Source: Streptomyces sp. Sge12 (lineage in GTDB: Bacteria; Actinomycetota; Actinomycetes; Streptomycetales; Streptomycetaceae). From it: a stretch of 64,000 nt of DNA. The position numbers were made by a program, and so were the translations under genes. The stretch spans positions 1,240,001 through 1,304,000 of the forward strand of contig NZ_CP020555.1 of NCBI RefSeq assembly GCF_002080455.1. Reading direction: 5' to 3'. Positions 31,552-40,162 of the stretch are shown one piece after another; positions within the stretch are counted from its first letter, which is position 1, and each line of letters starts with the position of its first letter. Below the pieces are notes generated by a model. The model searched no databases. It worked only from the letters and a program-made list of their open reading frames with translations, and was not told where the DNA came from.

Positions 31552-32519
31552 CGCGTCAGGCCTCCCTGGTGGTCGGCGTCGCCCTTGGCGAACACGGCGG
31601 AGAACCAGGAGTACACGGGGGCGAGCGTCGGTGACGGGGGCCAGCCGTTGACCGTGGCCAGGAGCTGCCAGTAGCGCTCGGACCGGGGATCGGCGGTCGT
31701 CCGCAGCCGGGCGAGGAGCCAGCGGCGCAGATCGCCCTCGTCGGCACACTCGAAGGCATGGGCGTAGAGGCCTCCCAGTGAATCGGTGAGGAACACGCCG
31801 CCCGCCGAGGCCGGCACGAGGCCGGCGGAGACGGCCTCGGCGATCCGTTCGCGCATCGCCCGGTTGAGGGCGTCGTGCAAGGCGGCGACGTCGTGCCGGG
31901 CGGGCTCCTGTGCCTGGTCCTCGGCCATGCGGCGCAGCGCGGCACGGAAGTCCTCGCTCTGGCAGAGTCCGGCGAGTTCCACCCAGGCCTCGACCTGTTC
32001 GGGCGTGGGATCGTCGGGCAGCTCGGGCGTGACGGAGCGCATCAGCATCTCGAACTCGGGGTTTTCGTGCGGGACTTCGAAGGCGTCGTCGATGAATCCG
32101 GAGACGAGTCGGTGTCGTTCGGCCTGGGAGAGCGTGGCGAGTCGGTGCATGAGTTCCATTTCCATGGGTGTGGAGCCGCGCCGGGCGACCGCGCGGAGTA
32201 CTGCCCGGCGCAGGCGCAGGGTGCGGATCTGCACGTCCAGGGCGTTGGCGTGTGCTGTGGCCACGTCCGGCAGGGACACCTCCCGGTCCAGGACCTTGCG
32301 CACGGTCGCGAGATCGAGGCCGAGGGCGCGCAGGGTGCGGACGAGGTCCAGGCGGGCGAGCGCGTCGGGGCCGTAGCGGCGGTAGCCCGCCGGGCTGCGG
32401 CCGGCCGGTGGGACGATGCCCCGGTCGGAGTAGAACCGGATGGTCTTCACGGTCAGGCCGGTCCGGCGGGACAGGTCTCCGATGGAATGGAGCGTGTCGC
32501 CTCTGCTGTCGCTGTCCAT
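31548..32519 (-). CDS. MerR-family transcriptional regulator
   Basis: A 323-residue regulator with an N-terminal MerR helix-turn-helix and wing (IGDLSRRTGLTVKTIRFYSDRGIVPPAGRSPAGYRRYG, about 12-50) followed by the dimerisation helix. The C-terminal 200 residues form a helical effector domain I cannot assign; a Cys-based metal site is not evident. The start ATG 32519 lies close behind a promoter with a MerR-type palindrome, so it is probably autoregulated and may be leaderless. The small downstream gene is coupled to it. Confidence 0.9.
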   Translation of the reverse strand: MDSDSRGDTLHSIGDLSRRTGLTVKTIRFYSDRGIVPPAGRSPAGYRRYGPDALARLDLVRTLRALGLDLATVRKVLDREVSLPDVATAHANALDVQIRTLRLRRAVLRAVARRGSTPMEMELMHRLATLSQAERHRLVSGFIDDAFEVPHENPEFEMLMRSVTPELPDDPTPEQVEAWVELAGLCQSEDFRAALRRMAEDQAQEPARHDVAALHDALNRAMRERIAEAVSAGLVPASAGGVFLTDSLGGLYAHAFECADEGDLRRWLLARLRTTADPRSERYWQLLATVNGWPPSPTLAPVYSWFSAVFAKGDADHQGGLTR

Positions 32520-32533
32520 GACCCCAGCTTGGT

Positions 32534-32552
32534 GTCTCCCCCGACGGGAGAC
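32534..32552 (-). promoter_or_regulatory. MerR-type operator in the merR promoter
   Basis: The perfect inverted repeat GTCTCCC-N5-GGGAGAC. On the minus strand it sits between a TTGAGT -35-like box and a CAAGCT -10-like box about 19 bases apart, the long spacer typical of MerR-activated promoters. The -10 box is followed 7 bases later by the regulator's ATG. Confidence 0.65.
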
Positions 32553-32624
32553 TCAACCGGGCCCGGGAGCCTGCCGCGCAGTGGCGCGGTGGGTTCCCGG
32601 CGGCCGGTTGAGTCTCCCGTCGGG
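32540..32624. repeat. 21-bp perfect inverted repeat
   Basis: Arms at 32540-32560 and 32604-32624 are exact reverse complements over 21 bases, with a 43-base spacer that has further imperfect pairing (CCGGGA with TTCCCGG). The left arm carries half of the MerR operator. The repeat starts 10 bases after the acyl-CoA ligase stop, so as RNA it would form a long stem that could end that transcript. Confidence 0.75.
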
Positions 32625-32633
32625 ATGTGGACG

Positions 32634-34295
32634 TCAGCCCGCCTGGGCGAGCGGGGCCTCGGTCAGGCGTTCGCGCAGCGCCGCCCGGTCGGGTTTGCCG
32701 GCCGCCGTCAGCGGCAGTTCCGCGACCAGCAGGAGCCGCTCGGGGTGTTTGCGCCGCTCCAGCCCGCGCTTCGTGAGGTGTTCGCCGAGGGAGGCGAGGG
32801 TGGGGTGCATGCCGGCCCGGGGCACCACGCAGGCGGCCAGCCGCTCCCCCATCAGCGGGTCCGGGATGCCCACGCAGGCCACGTCGCGGATCTGGGGGTG
32901 CGCGGTGAGTTCGCGTTCCACCTCGGCCGGGCTGATGTTGGAGCCGCCGCGGATGACGATGTCCTTGAGACGGCCGACGACGTGCAGGACGCTGTCGGAG
33001 TCGAGGTAGCCGAGGTCCCCGGTGCGGACCCAGCCGTCGGGCGTCCGGTAGCGGGCGTCGAGGTCGGGGGCGCCCACGTAGCACAGCGGGGTCATCGGGC
33101 CGCGGGAGATGATCTCGCCGACGGCGCCGTCGGGCAGTGGTTCGTGCGTCTGCGGGTCGGCGATCCGGATCTCGGCGACCCGGGGGTCGGGATGCCCGGC
33201 GACGACGCCGGTCCCGTCGGTGGGCGGCACCGTACGGCCCAGCCCGGTGTGGCAGTTGACGCCGTCGGCGGAGCCGTAGAGGTTGACCACTGCGCAGCCG
33301 AAGGCCTCGGCCGCGGCGGCAGCGGTGGTCTCGTCGAGCGGCGCGCCGCCGAGGACGAGCGCGGTGGGCGCGGGCGGTTTCTCGTCCGTCCCCTCGAGGC
33401 GTTCGAGCATCATGCGGACCATGGTGGGCACGCCGAGGATGTGCGTCGGCCGGTGTGCGCGTACCGCCTCGATCGCCGCTTCCGCGGTGAAGTGGTCGAG
33501 CAGGACGAGCGTGCCGCCGTGCCGGGCGAGGGTGACGGCGGTGCCGTTGGACCCGAAGGCGGAGGCCAGCGGTACGAGGAAGAGACAGCTCGGCGGGGTG
33601 CGGTCCGGGATGAGCGAGGCGAGGAAGTTGCCCCGTCCGCCGGCGAGCGCGTTGTGGGAGTAAGCGATCATCTTCGGCTCGGCCTCGGAGCCGGAGGAGA
33701 CGAGGATGCGGGCGGCGCTGTCGGGGTCGGGCCGGGCGGGGACGAATCCGCTGGGGTCGGAACGCAGCAGCCCCGAGAGCAGAACCGTTCCTTCGGGTGC
33801 GGTCCCGGGCCCCGCGGCGATGACGTGGCGCAGCGCGGGGAGCGACCCCGCGAGCGTGCTCAGATCGGCGGCGTGCCGGAACTCCCGGTGCTCGGTCGCC
33901 GCGATCACGGCGACGGCCTCGGCGCGGCGCAGCAGGCACTCGGCCTCCAGGACGCCCCGGCCGACCGGGAAGGGGAGCGCGATCGCGCCGAGCGCGGCCA
34001 GCGCCAGATCGGCGATGACGGCGGTCCGGTTGTTGGGCAGTTGTACGCCGACCACGTCGCCCGGGCCGATCCCGAGCTCCCGCAGGCCGGTGGCCAGACA
34101 TCGGACCTTGCGGTCCAGCGCGGTGTAGCAGAGCTTGCCCTTGGCATCGATCACGGCCGTCCGGTGCAGGTCGGCGATCTGACGTGCCCGGAAGAGGCTG
34201 TAGAGGTCGAGGTCGGGGCAGGTCCCGTCGACCACCCAGGAGCGGCGGAGTTCGGCGGGCAGCAGATCGTGCAGTACGAGCCTGTCGGCGGTCAT
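32634..34295 (-). CDS. AMP-forming acyl-CoA synthetase / acid-CoA ligase
   Basis: A 553-residue member of the ANL superfamily. The phosphate loop is divergent (ILVSSGSEAEPKMIAYSH instead of YTSGTTG-PKG). Other core motifs are clear: YGSADG, WVRTGDLGYLD, VGRLKDIVIRGGSNISPAEVE, and the catalytic Lys in TAAGKPDRAAL near the C-terminus. It activates a carboxylic acid to the CoA thioester. It is coupled by ATGA to the CaiB-type gene, and both lie divergent from an acyl-CoA dehydrogenase. The substrate is unknown. Confidence 0.9.
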   Translation of the reverse strand: MTADRLVLHDLLPAELRRSWVVDGTCPDLDLYSLFRARQIADLHRTAVIDAKGKLCYTALDRKVRCLATGLRELGIGPGDVVGVQLPNNRTAVIADLALAALGAIALPFPVGRGVLEAECLLRRAEAVAVIAATEHREFRHAADLSTLAGSLPALRHVIAAGPGTAPEGTVLLSGLLRSDPSGFVPARPDPDSAARILVSSGSEAEPKMIAYSHNALAGGRGNFLASLIPDRTPPSCLFLVPLASAFGSNGTAVTLARHGGTLVLLDHFTAEAAIEAVRAHRPTHILGVPTMVRMMLERLEGTDEKPPAPTALVLGGAPLDETTAAAAAEAFGCAVVNLYGSADGVNCHTGLGRTVPPTDGTGVVAGHPDPRVAEIRIADPQTHEPLPDGAVGEIISRGPMTPLCYVGAPDLDARYRTPDGWVRTGDLGYLDSDSVLHVVGRLKDIVIRGGSNISPAEVERELTAHPQIRDVACVGIPDPLMGERLAACVVPRAGMHPTLASLGEHLTKRGLERRKHPERLLLVAELPLTAAGKPDRAALRERLTEAPLAQAG

Positions 34296-36178
34296 ACGAA
34301 GCTCCAGGGGTCGGGGACTGCGGGGGCGCCGTGCGCGTCGCGGCTGATCGAACCGGTGAAGCGCGGATCGTGGTGCAGGTCGGACAGCTCGGTGGTGACC
34401 GCGGTGGCGGTCAATCCGTGCTCGTGCAGCCGGGCCAAGGCCTCGGTCGTGGTCAGGCCGCTCAGGTCGTGGGCGGCCGTGGCGCGGGCATCGGCGTCGG
34501 CGGGCGCGAGCCAGCCGTCCGCCGTCCGCCGCGGCACCCGGAACCCGGCGGGCCGCCGGGGGTTCTCGCCGCGGGCCGCCCGGCGCAGGGCCGGGGCGGT
34601 CAGCGTGTCGGCCGCGCCGAGCAGGGAGGAGTCCACCCGTGCGCCGCGACCGGTGCGCTCGCGCAGCAGCAGGCCCGCGAGGACGGCCTCGGCGCCGAGC
34701 AGTCCGCCCAGCACGTCGAGCAGGGTCATCAGGGAGGGCGCCGGGGCCTCGCCCTCGGGGCGGACGGCCTCGCCGACGCCGGTACGGGCCTGGACCATGA
34801 AGTCGGTTCCCATGGGGGCGTGTTCGATCCGGTCAGCCCAGCCGCTGGTGTAGGCGTAGACGAGCGCGGGGTTGACCCGGGCGAGGTCCTCGGCGTCGAG
34901 GCCGAGCTCGGCGGCCTTGCCCGGCGCCCAGTTGTGCAGGAAGACGTCGGCCCCGGCGGCCATCTCCCGCAGCCGTCGCCGGTCGGACTCGCTCTTGATG
35001 TCGATCTCGACGGCCTGCTTGCCCCGGTTGAGGGCGAGCCAGCGCGCCGAGATCCCGGAACAGGCCGGGGGCATGCCGCGCAGCGGGTCGCCGCCCGGCG
35101 GTTCGATCCGGATCACCTCGGCGCCCAGGAGCCCCAGCAGATGCGCCGCGAGCGGTGCCTGGATGCGCCGGCCGGCCTCCAGCACGGTCAGCCCGGCCAG
35201 CGGCCCGCCGGCCGTTACACCGGGCGAGGCAGCACCCGGCGGGGCGCCGGGAGCCGGCCGGCCCGGCCCGAGGGCCAGGCGCCCGGTGGCCAGCCGCCCG
35301 GTGGCTGTCGGCACCAGGGACCAGGGAGCGGCGCCGTCGTGTTCGGCGGCCCGCTCCGCGAGGGAGTGCAGGGCGCACACCTGGGCGCCGTAGGCGGCCG
35401 CGGCCCGGCGGATCCGCTCCCACGTGTGGCTGCGCGCCGTGAGGTGGAGGGCGGCCGGGAAGGGCGCGCAGGCGGTGGCGTAGCGGAACTGGAAGGGCCG
35501 CCAGCCGGCCCGCAGGGCCTCCACGGGCGCCTCCAGCGCCTTCCAGAAGGCCGCCCAGACTTCCGGATCGAGCGTCTCCAGTTCGAAGTGGACTCCGTCG
35601 GCGGAGGTGAACGGCGGCCCTCCGGCGGCGAGTTCGGCCGCCTCGCCCTCCTCGGCCCCGGCGGCGGCGAGGTACTGGGAGACGGCGAGCAGGCCCGCCC
35701 GGTCCGCGCCGGTGCTGACCGCCCGGACGGGTCCGCCGCGGGCCTGGCCCACGAGGGACGCGAGCAGCCCCTGCACGGCGAGGATGCCGGTGGCGGTGGC
35801 CGCGTAGTCGGCGGCGAGGCCGCGCGGGCTGCCGTCGCGGCGGCCGTGCACGGCCATGACGCCGGTGGCGGCCTGCACGGTGGCCTCGTCGACGAGCCCG
35901 CCGACGCGGCCGCCGGCAAGGCCACCGGCGTGATCGGCCCAGCTGGCGGTCGCGTGCGCCGGGGCGAAGCCGCCTCCGGTGACGGTGGTGCCGCCGGTGG
36001 TGCCGCCCGTGACGGTGCCGGTGCCGGTGGGCACCTCCCCCGGTACGGGGCGGTCCGTCCGTGCGCCGAGCAGCCGCAGGTGGTCGGCGACGACGCTCGT
36101 GATCTGCGGGGGCCCCGAGGTGTCGAAGCGCAGTGTGTCGAGCGGCCGGACCGTCTGCGTGGTTGCTGGTGACGCCAT
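34292..36178 (-). CDS. CaiB/BaiF-type CoA transferase, two-domain
   Basis: A 628-residue protein in which a typical CaiB/BaiF domain starts only near residue 330 (LAGLTVLEAGRRIQAPLAAHLLGLLGAEVIRIEPPGGDP). The likely catalytic Asp lies in GTDFMVQA and is followed by the usual small-domain tail. The N-terminal 320 residues look like a degenerate second CaiB-like half (ADYAATATGILAVQGLLASL). Such enzymes move CoA between acids. GGAGAGGAGAGGC precedes ATG 36178. It is coupled to the ligase. Confidence 0.85.
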   Translation of the reverse strand: MASPATTQTVRPLDTLRFDTSGPPQITSVVADHLRLLGARTDRPVPGEVPTGTGTVTGGTTGGTTVTGGGFAPAHATASWADHAGGLAGGRVGGLVDEATVQAATGVMAVHGRRDGSPRGLAADYAATATGILAVQGLLASLVGQARGGPVRAVSTGADRAGLLAVSQYLAAAGAEEGEAAELAAGGPPFTSADGVHFELETLDPEVWAAFWKALEAPVEALRAGWRPFQFRYATACAPFPAALHLTARSHTWERIRRAAAAYGAQVCALHSLAERAAEHDGAAPWSLVPTATGRLATGRLALGPGRPAPGAPPGAASPGVTAGGPLAGLTVLEAGRRIQAPLAAHLLGLLGAEVIRIEPPGGDPLRGMPPACSGISARWLALNRGKQAVEIDIKSESDRRRLREMAAGADVFLHNWAPGKAAELGLDAEDLARVNPALVYAYTSGWADRIEHAPMGTDFMVQARTGVGEAVRPEGEAPAPSLMTLLDVLGGLLGAEAVLAGLLLRERTGRGARVDSSLLGAADTLTAPALRRAARGENPRRPAGFRVPRRTADGWLAPADADARATAAHDLSGLTTTEALARLHEHGLTATAVTTELSDLHHDPRFTGSISRDAHGAPAVPDPWSFV

Positions 36179-36322
36179 GCCTCTCCTCTCCTGGCCCGGC
36201 GGTGGCCGGCGCCCGGGTCTTACCGAATGCGGGGAACCCGGGAGCGTCCGCGCCCGACCAGTTCCACGGACAGGGAGTCGGGCGGCCGTTCCCGCGAGTT
36301 CCCGGCAATGAGGAGGAAAGAA

Positions 36323-37456
36323 GTGACGGATCCAGCCACGGACCACACCTCGCACACACAACAGGTGTCTGATGGAGGCGATGTGAAGGGCCGGATCGAC
36401 CGGTTCGTCCGCTCCCGGGTGGTCCCCCGCGAGGCGGTGCTGGACGGGGGCGGCCCGGCCGCCGCCGCCGCACTGGCCGAACTGCGGTGCCGGGCCCGGG
36501 AGGAGGGGCTGTGGGCGCTGCCGCTACCCGTGGAACTGGGCGGCGGCGGGCTGGACTTCCGTACGTACGCCGGCCTGGCCGAGGTGGAGGGGGCCAGCGA
36601 CCACGGTCCGGCCGCGCTGGGGTCCGCCCCGCTCCTCGATGTGACGATGCTGGCGCGGCACGGTGGGGCCGCGGTCCGCGAGGCGTACCTGAAACCGCTG
36701 GTCGCCGGGGAGGTGCGGACCTGCTACGCGATGACCGAACCGGACGTCCCCGGCACCGACCCGTTCGGGACCGGCACGCGCGCCGAGCCCGGGCCGGACG
36801 GAAGCTGGACCGTCACCGGCCGCAAGTGGTTCACCTCCGGCGCCGCCGGGGCCGACCTGGTGACGGTCATGGCCCGCACCGGTGGGAGCCCCGGTGACCG
36901 CGAGGGGCTGTCGCTGCTGCTCGTACCCACCGCGTCGCCCGGCTTCCGCGTCGTGCGCGAACTCCCCGTCCTCGGGGCGGGGGGCCAGTACGAGATCGAA
37001 CTGGACCGGGTGCGCGTCCCGGCCGACCACCTCCTCGGCGCACCCGGGGACGCCCTCGCCATCGCCGGGGAGCGGCTGGCGCTCGGCCGTACGCTGCGCT
37101 GCCTGCGCTGGCTCGGCCAGGCGCAGCGCGCCTTCGACCTCATGTGCGCGCGGGCGGCCGCCCGCAGCGGATCCCGCGGGCCCCTCGCCGACCAGCAGTT
37201 GATCCAGAGTCACGTCTTCGACGCGCTACTGGCCCTGCGCACCACCCGCCCCCTCGTCCACGAGGCCGTGGCCCTGATCGACGCCGGGCGGGACGCGCGT
37301 ACGGAGGTGGGGCTCGCCAAGGTCGCGGCCGCGCGCATGCTCCAGCAGGTGGCGGACTCGGCCATCCAGGTCCACGGCGCCGCCCGCATCCTGGACGGCC
37401 CGGACGAACTCCACATCACCTCCGTGGCCCGCCGCGTCCTGCGCCCGTACGAGTAG
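36323..37456 (+). CDS. Acyl-CoA dehydrogenase (ACAD10/11-like)
   Basis: A 377-residue flavoprotein dehydrogenase. Visible motifs are the FAD/substrate signature CYAMTEPDVPGTDPFGTGT and WTVTGRKWFTSGA in the middle domain, and VHGAARILDGPDELHITSVARRVL at the C-terminus. It oxidises an acyl-CoA to the 2,3-enoyl-CoA. GTG 36323 is chosen because GGAGGAAAGAA precedes it. It is divergent from the CaiB/ligase pair and probably acts on the CoA ester they make. Confidence 0.9.
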   Translation: MTDPATDHTSHTQQVSDGGDVKGRIDRFVRSRVVPREAVLDGGGPAAAAALAELRCRAREEGLWALPLPVELGGGGLDFRTYAGLAEVEGASDHGPAALGSAPLLDVTMLARHGGAAVREAYLKPLVAGEVRTCYAMTEPDVPGTDPFGTGTRAEPGPDGSWTVTGRKWFTSGAAGADLVTVMARTGGSPGDREGLSLLLVPTASPGFRVVRELPVLGAGGQYEIELDRVRVPADHLLGAPGDALAIAGERLALGRTLRCLRWLGQAQRAFDLMCARAAARSGSRGPLADQQLIQSHVFDALLALRTTRPLVHEAVALIDAGRDARTEVGLAKVAAARMLQQVADSAIQVHGAARILDGPDELHITSVARRVLRPYE

Positions 37457-37466
37457 GGTCGGTTGA

Positions 37467-37856
37467 ATGGACGACGCGATGTATCAGCCGACGGAAGAAG
37501 ACCTGGAGCCGGCCGGGCGTGCCGCGCCTGCCGCCCCTGCCGCGACGCAGTCCCTGCCTTTCCATCACAGCTATCTCGATGCTGTTCGCACCGGGCGGAA
37601 GACGACCACCGTCCGGCTCCGGAACACGGTGGGGACGGGCCCGGTGGACCTGGTGTTCGAGTTGGACGACGAGATGGTGCTGCCCGGCGAGGTCACTCGG
37701 GTCACCTCCAAGCGCGTCGGCGAGTTGACCGACGCGGACGCCGTCGCGGACGGATTCCGCGATCTGGCCGAGCTGCAGGACAGGCTGCGGTTCCACTACC
37801 CCCGCATCGAGGCGACCGACGACGCCACCATCGTCCACTTCCGTCTGACGGGTTGA
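37467..37856 (+). CDS. ASCH-domain protein
   Basis: A 129-residue protein with the ASCH fold. The LPFHHSYLDAVRTGRKTTTVRL segment (about 30-51) matches the ASCH start, where the GxKxxTxR-like motif appears as GRKTTTVRL. It ends in ATDDATIVHFRLTG. ASCH proteins bind RNA or modified nucleosides; some hydrolyse N4-acetylcytidine. The ATG lies 10 bases after the acyl-CoA dehydrogenase stop, so they are probably co-transcribed. The first 30 residues are a Pro/Ala-rich extension. Confidence 0.83.
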   Translation: MDDAMYQPTEEDLEPAGRAAPAAPAATQSLPFHHSYLDAVRTGRKTTTVRLRNTVGTGPVDLVFELDDEMVLPGEVTRVTSKRVGELTDADAVADGFRDLAELQDRLRFHYPRIEATDDATIVHFRLTG

Positions 37857-37924
37857 TCGTCCGGCGGGCCGGCAGGGCTGCGTGCGGCGGCCCGGCTCGG
37901 GAGGCGGGGTGGCAGGATGACGTG

Positions 37925-39427
37925 GTGCCCGAAACTCTGCGTGAACTGTGGCTGCGCGGCCTCGCCTTCAACGACGCGGCGCCCGCCGACGTGCTCGTAC
38001 GTCTCCTGGAGGAAGCAGCCGGTGAGGCCGGCCTGCTGATGTGCGAGGGGCGCGACCTGCCCGACGCCGTCGTCGACGAAGCCCTCCACCACCCCGTCGA
38101 GCGGATCCGCCGCGCCCTCGCCCACAACCTGCACGTCGACCCCGCACGGCTGGCTCCCCTGGCATCGGACCCTTCGGGACTCGTCCGCGCGAATTTCGCC
38201 CGCGGCAGCCGGCACCAGCCCCGGTGGGTCCGGCCCCTGCCGTACGACATCCTCGCCACCTTCCTGACCGCCCGGGAAGGAGGCGAGGACGGCAGGCTCA
38301 GCGAACAGGACATCATCGGGGAGCTCTGGTGCTCCCGGCAGATCCCGCTGTCCTTCGCTCAGGACATGGCCGGTCACGACCACCCCGCACTCCGCACGAG
38401 CGCCGCCTACCAGTGGCAGTCGCTCAGCGCTGCGCAGCGGGACGCCCTGCTCGACGACCCCGACCCCGGGGTGCGGAAGGCGGCGCGGGAGAGCAGCTGG
38501 GTGCTGGACCCGGAGGCGGTGGAGGCCAGGCTGCCTCCCATCGGATCACGCCACGCGGTGTCCGTGCTCTGCAGCTACGCCCTGTCACCGGCAGTCGTCG
38601 AGCTGTGCTTCGCGCACGACTTGGTGAACCCGCTGGCCCGGAACCGCCATACCCCGGCCGACGCCCTGGCCCGGCTCGCCCGCCACCCCGATACGGAGAT
38701 CCGCAGGCTGATCGCCACCCGGCCCGACCTGGGACCGGCGGCGGCGGAGCTGAGGCAGGATCCGGACGCGGACGTGCGGATGCGTGCCCGCCTCCAGCCC
38801 TCCATCCGGACCTGGGTCGAATTCGACGCGGTCCAGCGTGTGGTCGACCACGGTCGCGACTGCACCTGCCCGATCACGAAGCCGGCCACCGAGCCGTCGC
38901 CCGACTGGTTCGCCGCCTGCGCGGCGTCCGGGGAACCGGTGCTCCGCCGCGTTGCGGCGAGCCGGCCCGGCCTGCCCGCAGATCTCGTCGAGGCACTCGC
39001 GCAGGACGAGGACGAGGGGGTACGGATCCGGCTGGCCTGCCACCACCCCCTGGCTCCGCCGCACCTCCTGCTGGACGTCTTCGTGACCCGCCCCGCCCAC
39101 CGCCCGCACCTGCTGACCCTGTCCGCGTTCCCCCGCACCGGCCTGACCCACCTCATCGGCCACCCGGACCCCGAGGTACGCGCCCTGGCCGCGGCCGATC
39201 CCGACCTGCGCAGACCGCCGGTGGACGACCCGGACGAGTCGGTACGCCGGGCGGCCGCCGCCAACCCGTCCCTGGCACCGGAGACTCTGGAGACCCTCCT
39301 CACCGACCTCCGCACCGCAGAGGGCGCCGCGGCCAACCCGTCCCTCCCGGCCGACCGCATGCACGCACTCCTCGACCACTGCCTGAACGGCGCCGCCACC
39401 GCGCAGGCGGCGGCCGGACGCCGATAG
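37925..39427 (+). CDS. HEAT/LRV-repeat protein
   Basis: A 500-residue repeat protein made of about 12 short two-helix units, such as HHPVERIRRALAHNLHVDPARLAPLASDPSGLVRANFA and HPDPEVRALAAADPDLRRPPVDDPDESVRRAAAANPSL. The pattern D/P-D-x-x-V-R-x-x-A recurs. This fits HEAT or leucine-rich-variant repeats that form a curved protein-binding scaffold. A CTCP motif and a second half with fewer repeats are visible. GTG 37925 (or the preceding GTG 37922) follows AGGA. Partner and function are unknown. Confidence 0.83.
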   Translation: MPETLRELWLRGLAFNDAAPADVLVRLLEEAAGEAGLLMCEGRDLPDAVVDEALHHPVERIRRALAHNLHVDPARLAPLASDPSGLVRANFARGSRHQPRWVRPLPYDILATFLTAREGGEDGRLSEQDIIGELWCSRQIPLSFAQDMAGHDHPALRTSAAYQWQSLSAAQRDALLDDPDPGVRKAARESSWVLDPEAVEARLPPIGSRHAVSVLCSYALSPAVVELCFAHDLVNPLARNRHTPADALARLARHPDTEIRRLIATRPDLGPAAAELRQDPDADVRMRARLQPSIRTWVEFDAVQRVVDHGRDCTCPITKPATEPSPDWFAACAASGEPVLRRVAASRPGLPADLVEALAQDEDEGVRIRLACHHPLAPPHLLLDVFVTRPAHRPHLLTLSAFPRTGLTHLIGHPDPEVRALAAADPDLRRPPVDDPDESVRRAAAANPSLAPETLETLLTDLRTAEGAAANPSLPADRMHALLDHCLNGAATAQAAAGRR

Positions 39428-39447
39428 ACACCCCCCGAAGAGACGGC

Positions 39448-40071
39448 CTAGACGTGCACCTCGGGGGGAAAGCCCGTCCAGCGCAGCTCGGGGGGCAGGT
39501 GCCGCATGTCGTTGGAGATGAGGACGGAGGCCGGCCGGCCGGGCGCGTATCGGATGACCGTGAGAGCGGCGTTGGCGTGGTTGAGACCGAGCCAGCGCCA
39601 TTGCGGCGCATGCATGGCGTCCCGGACGAGCCAGGCGACGAGGAAGTTGTGGGTGACGACCAGTTCGTGCCGGTCCTCCTCGCCGTCCACCGGCCCGGTG
39701 AACATGTCCAGCGCCTGCCGGGCCAGCGCAGGTCCCTGCTCCCGCTCCTCCGCGGTGGCGCCGGCGAGGAAGCGGAGGAAGAAGTCCGCTGATTCTGCCG
39801 GGAGTTCCTCTCTCATGGGCATGTGGGGAACGTAGTCGCCGGCAACGTCCGAAACACGCAGGGGAATGTCCTCCAGCTGCTCGCCGATCAGCCGTGCGGT
39901 CTGTTCCGCCCGGGGCAGCGGGCCATGGTGAACAGCTGCGAGAGGGACGCCCCGGAGGCGTTGGCCGAGCAGCACCGCTTGCCGACGGCCGCCTTCCGTC
40001 AGCCCGCCCTCCTCCGAGGCTGCCTCGCCGTGCCGCACCAGATAGAGGTAACGGGTAGCCGTGCCGGTCAT
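39448..40071 (-). CDS. Histidine phosphatase (phosphoglycerate mutase-like)
   Basis: A 207-residue enzyme of the histidine phosphatase superfamily. The catalytic LVRHGEAAS lies at 11-19; supporting residues are R in LPRAEQTARL and the second His in VVTHNFLVAWL. It dephosphorylates a small phosphoester; the substrate is unknown. GAGGAG precedes ATG 40071. It is convergent with the HEAT-repeat gene with 20 bases between stops. Confidence 0.9.
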   Translation of the reverse strand: MTGTATRYLYLVRHGEAASEEGGLTEGGRRQAVLLGQRLRGVPLAAVHHGPLPRAEQTARLIGEQLEDIPLRVSDVAGDYVPHMPMREELPAESADFFLRFLAGATAEEREQGPALARQALDMFTGPVDGEEDRHELVVTHNFLVAWLVRDAMHAPQWRWLGLNHANAALTVIRYAPGRPASVLISNDMRHLPPELRWTGFPPEVHV

Positions 40072-40162
40072 CACACACTCCTCTGCGCCCACTGACGATC
40101 TTGTGCATCGATGGACGCCGCCGCTTACGGCGCCGGTTCCCTCCGCCCGTCCGAGAGACGGG

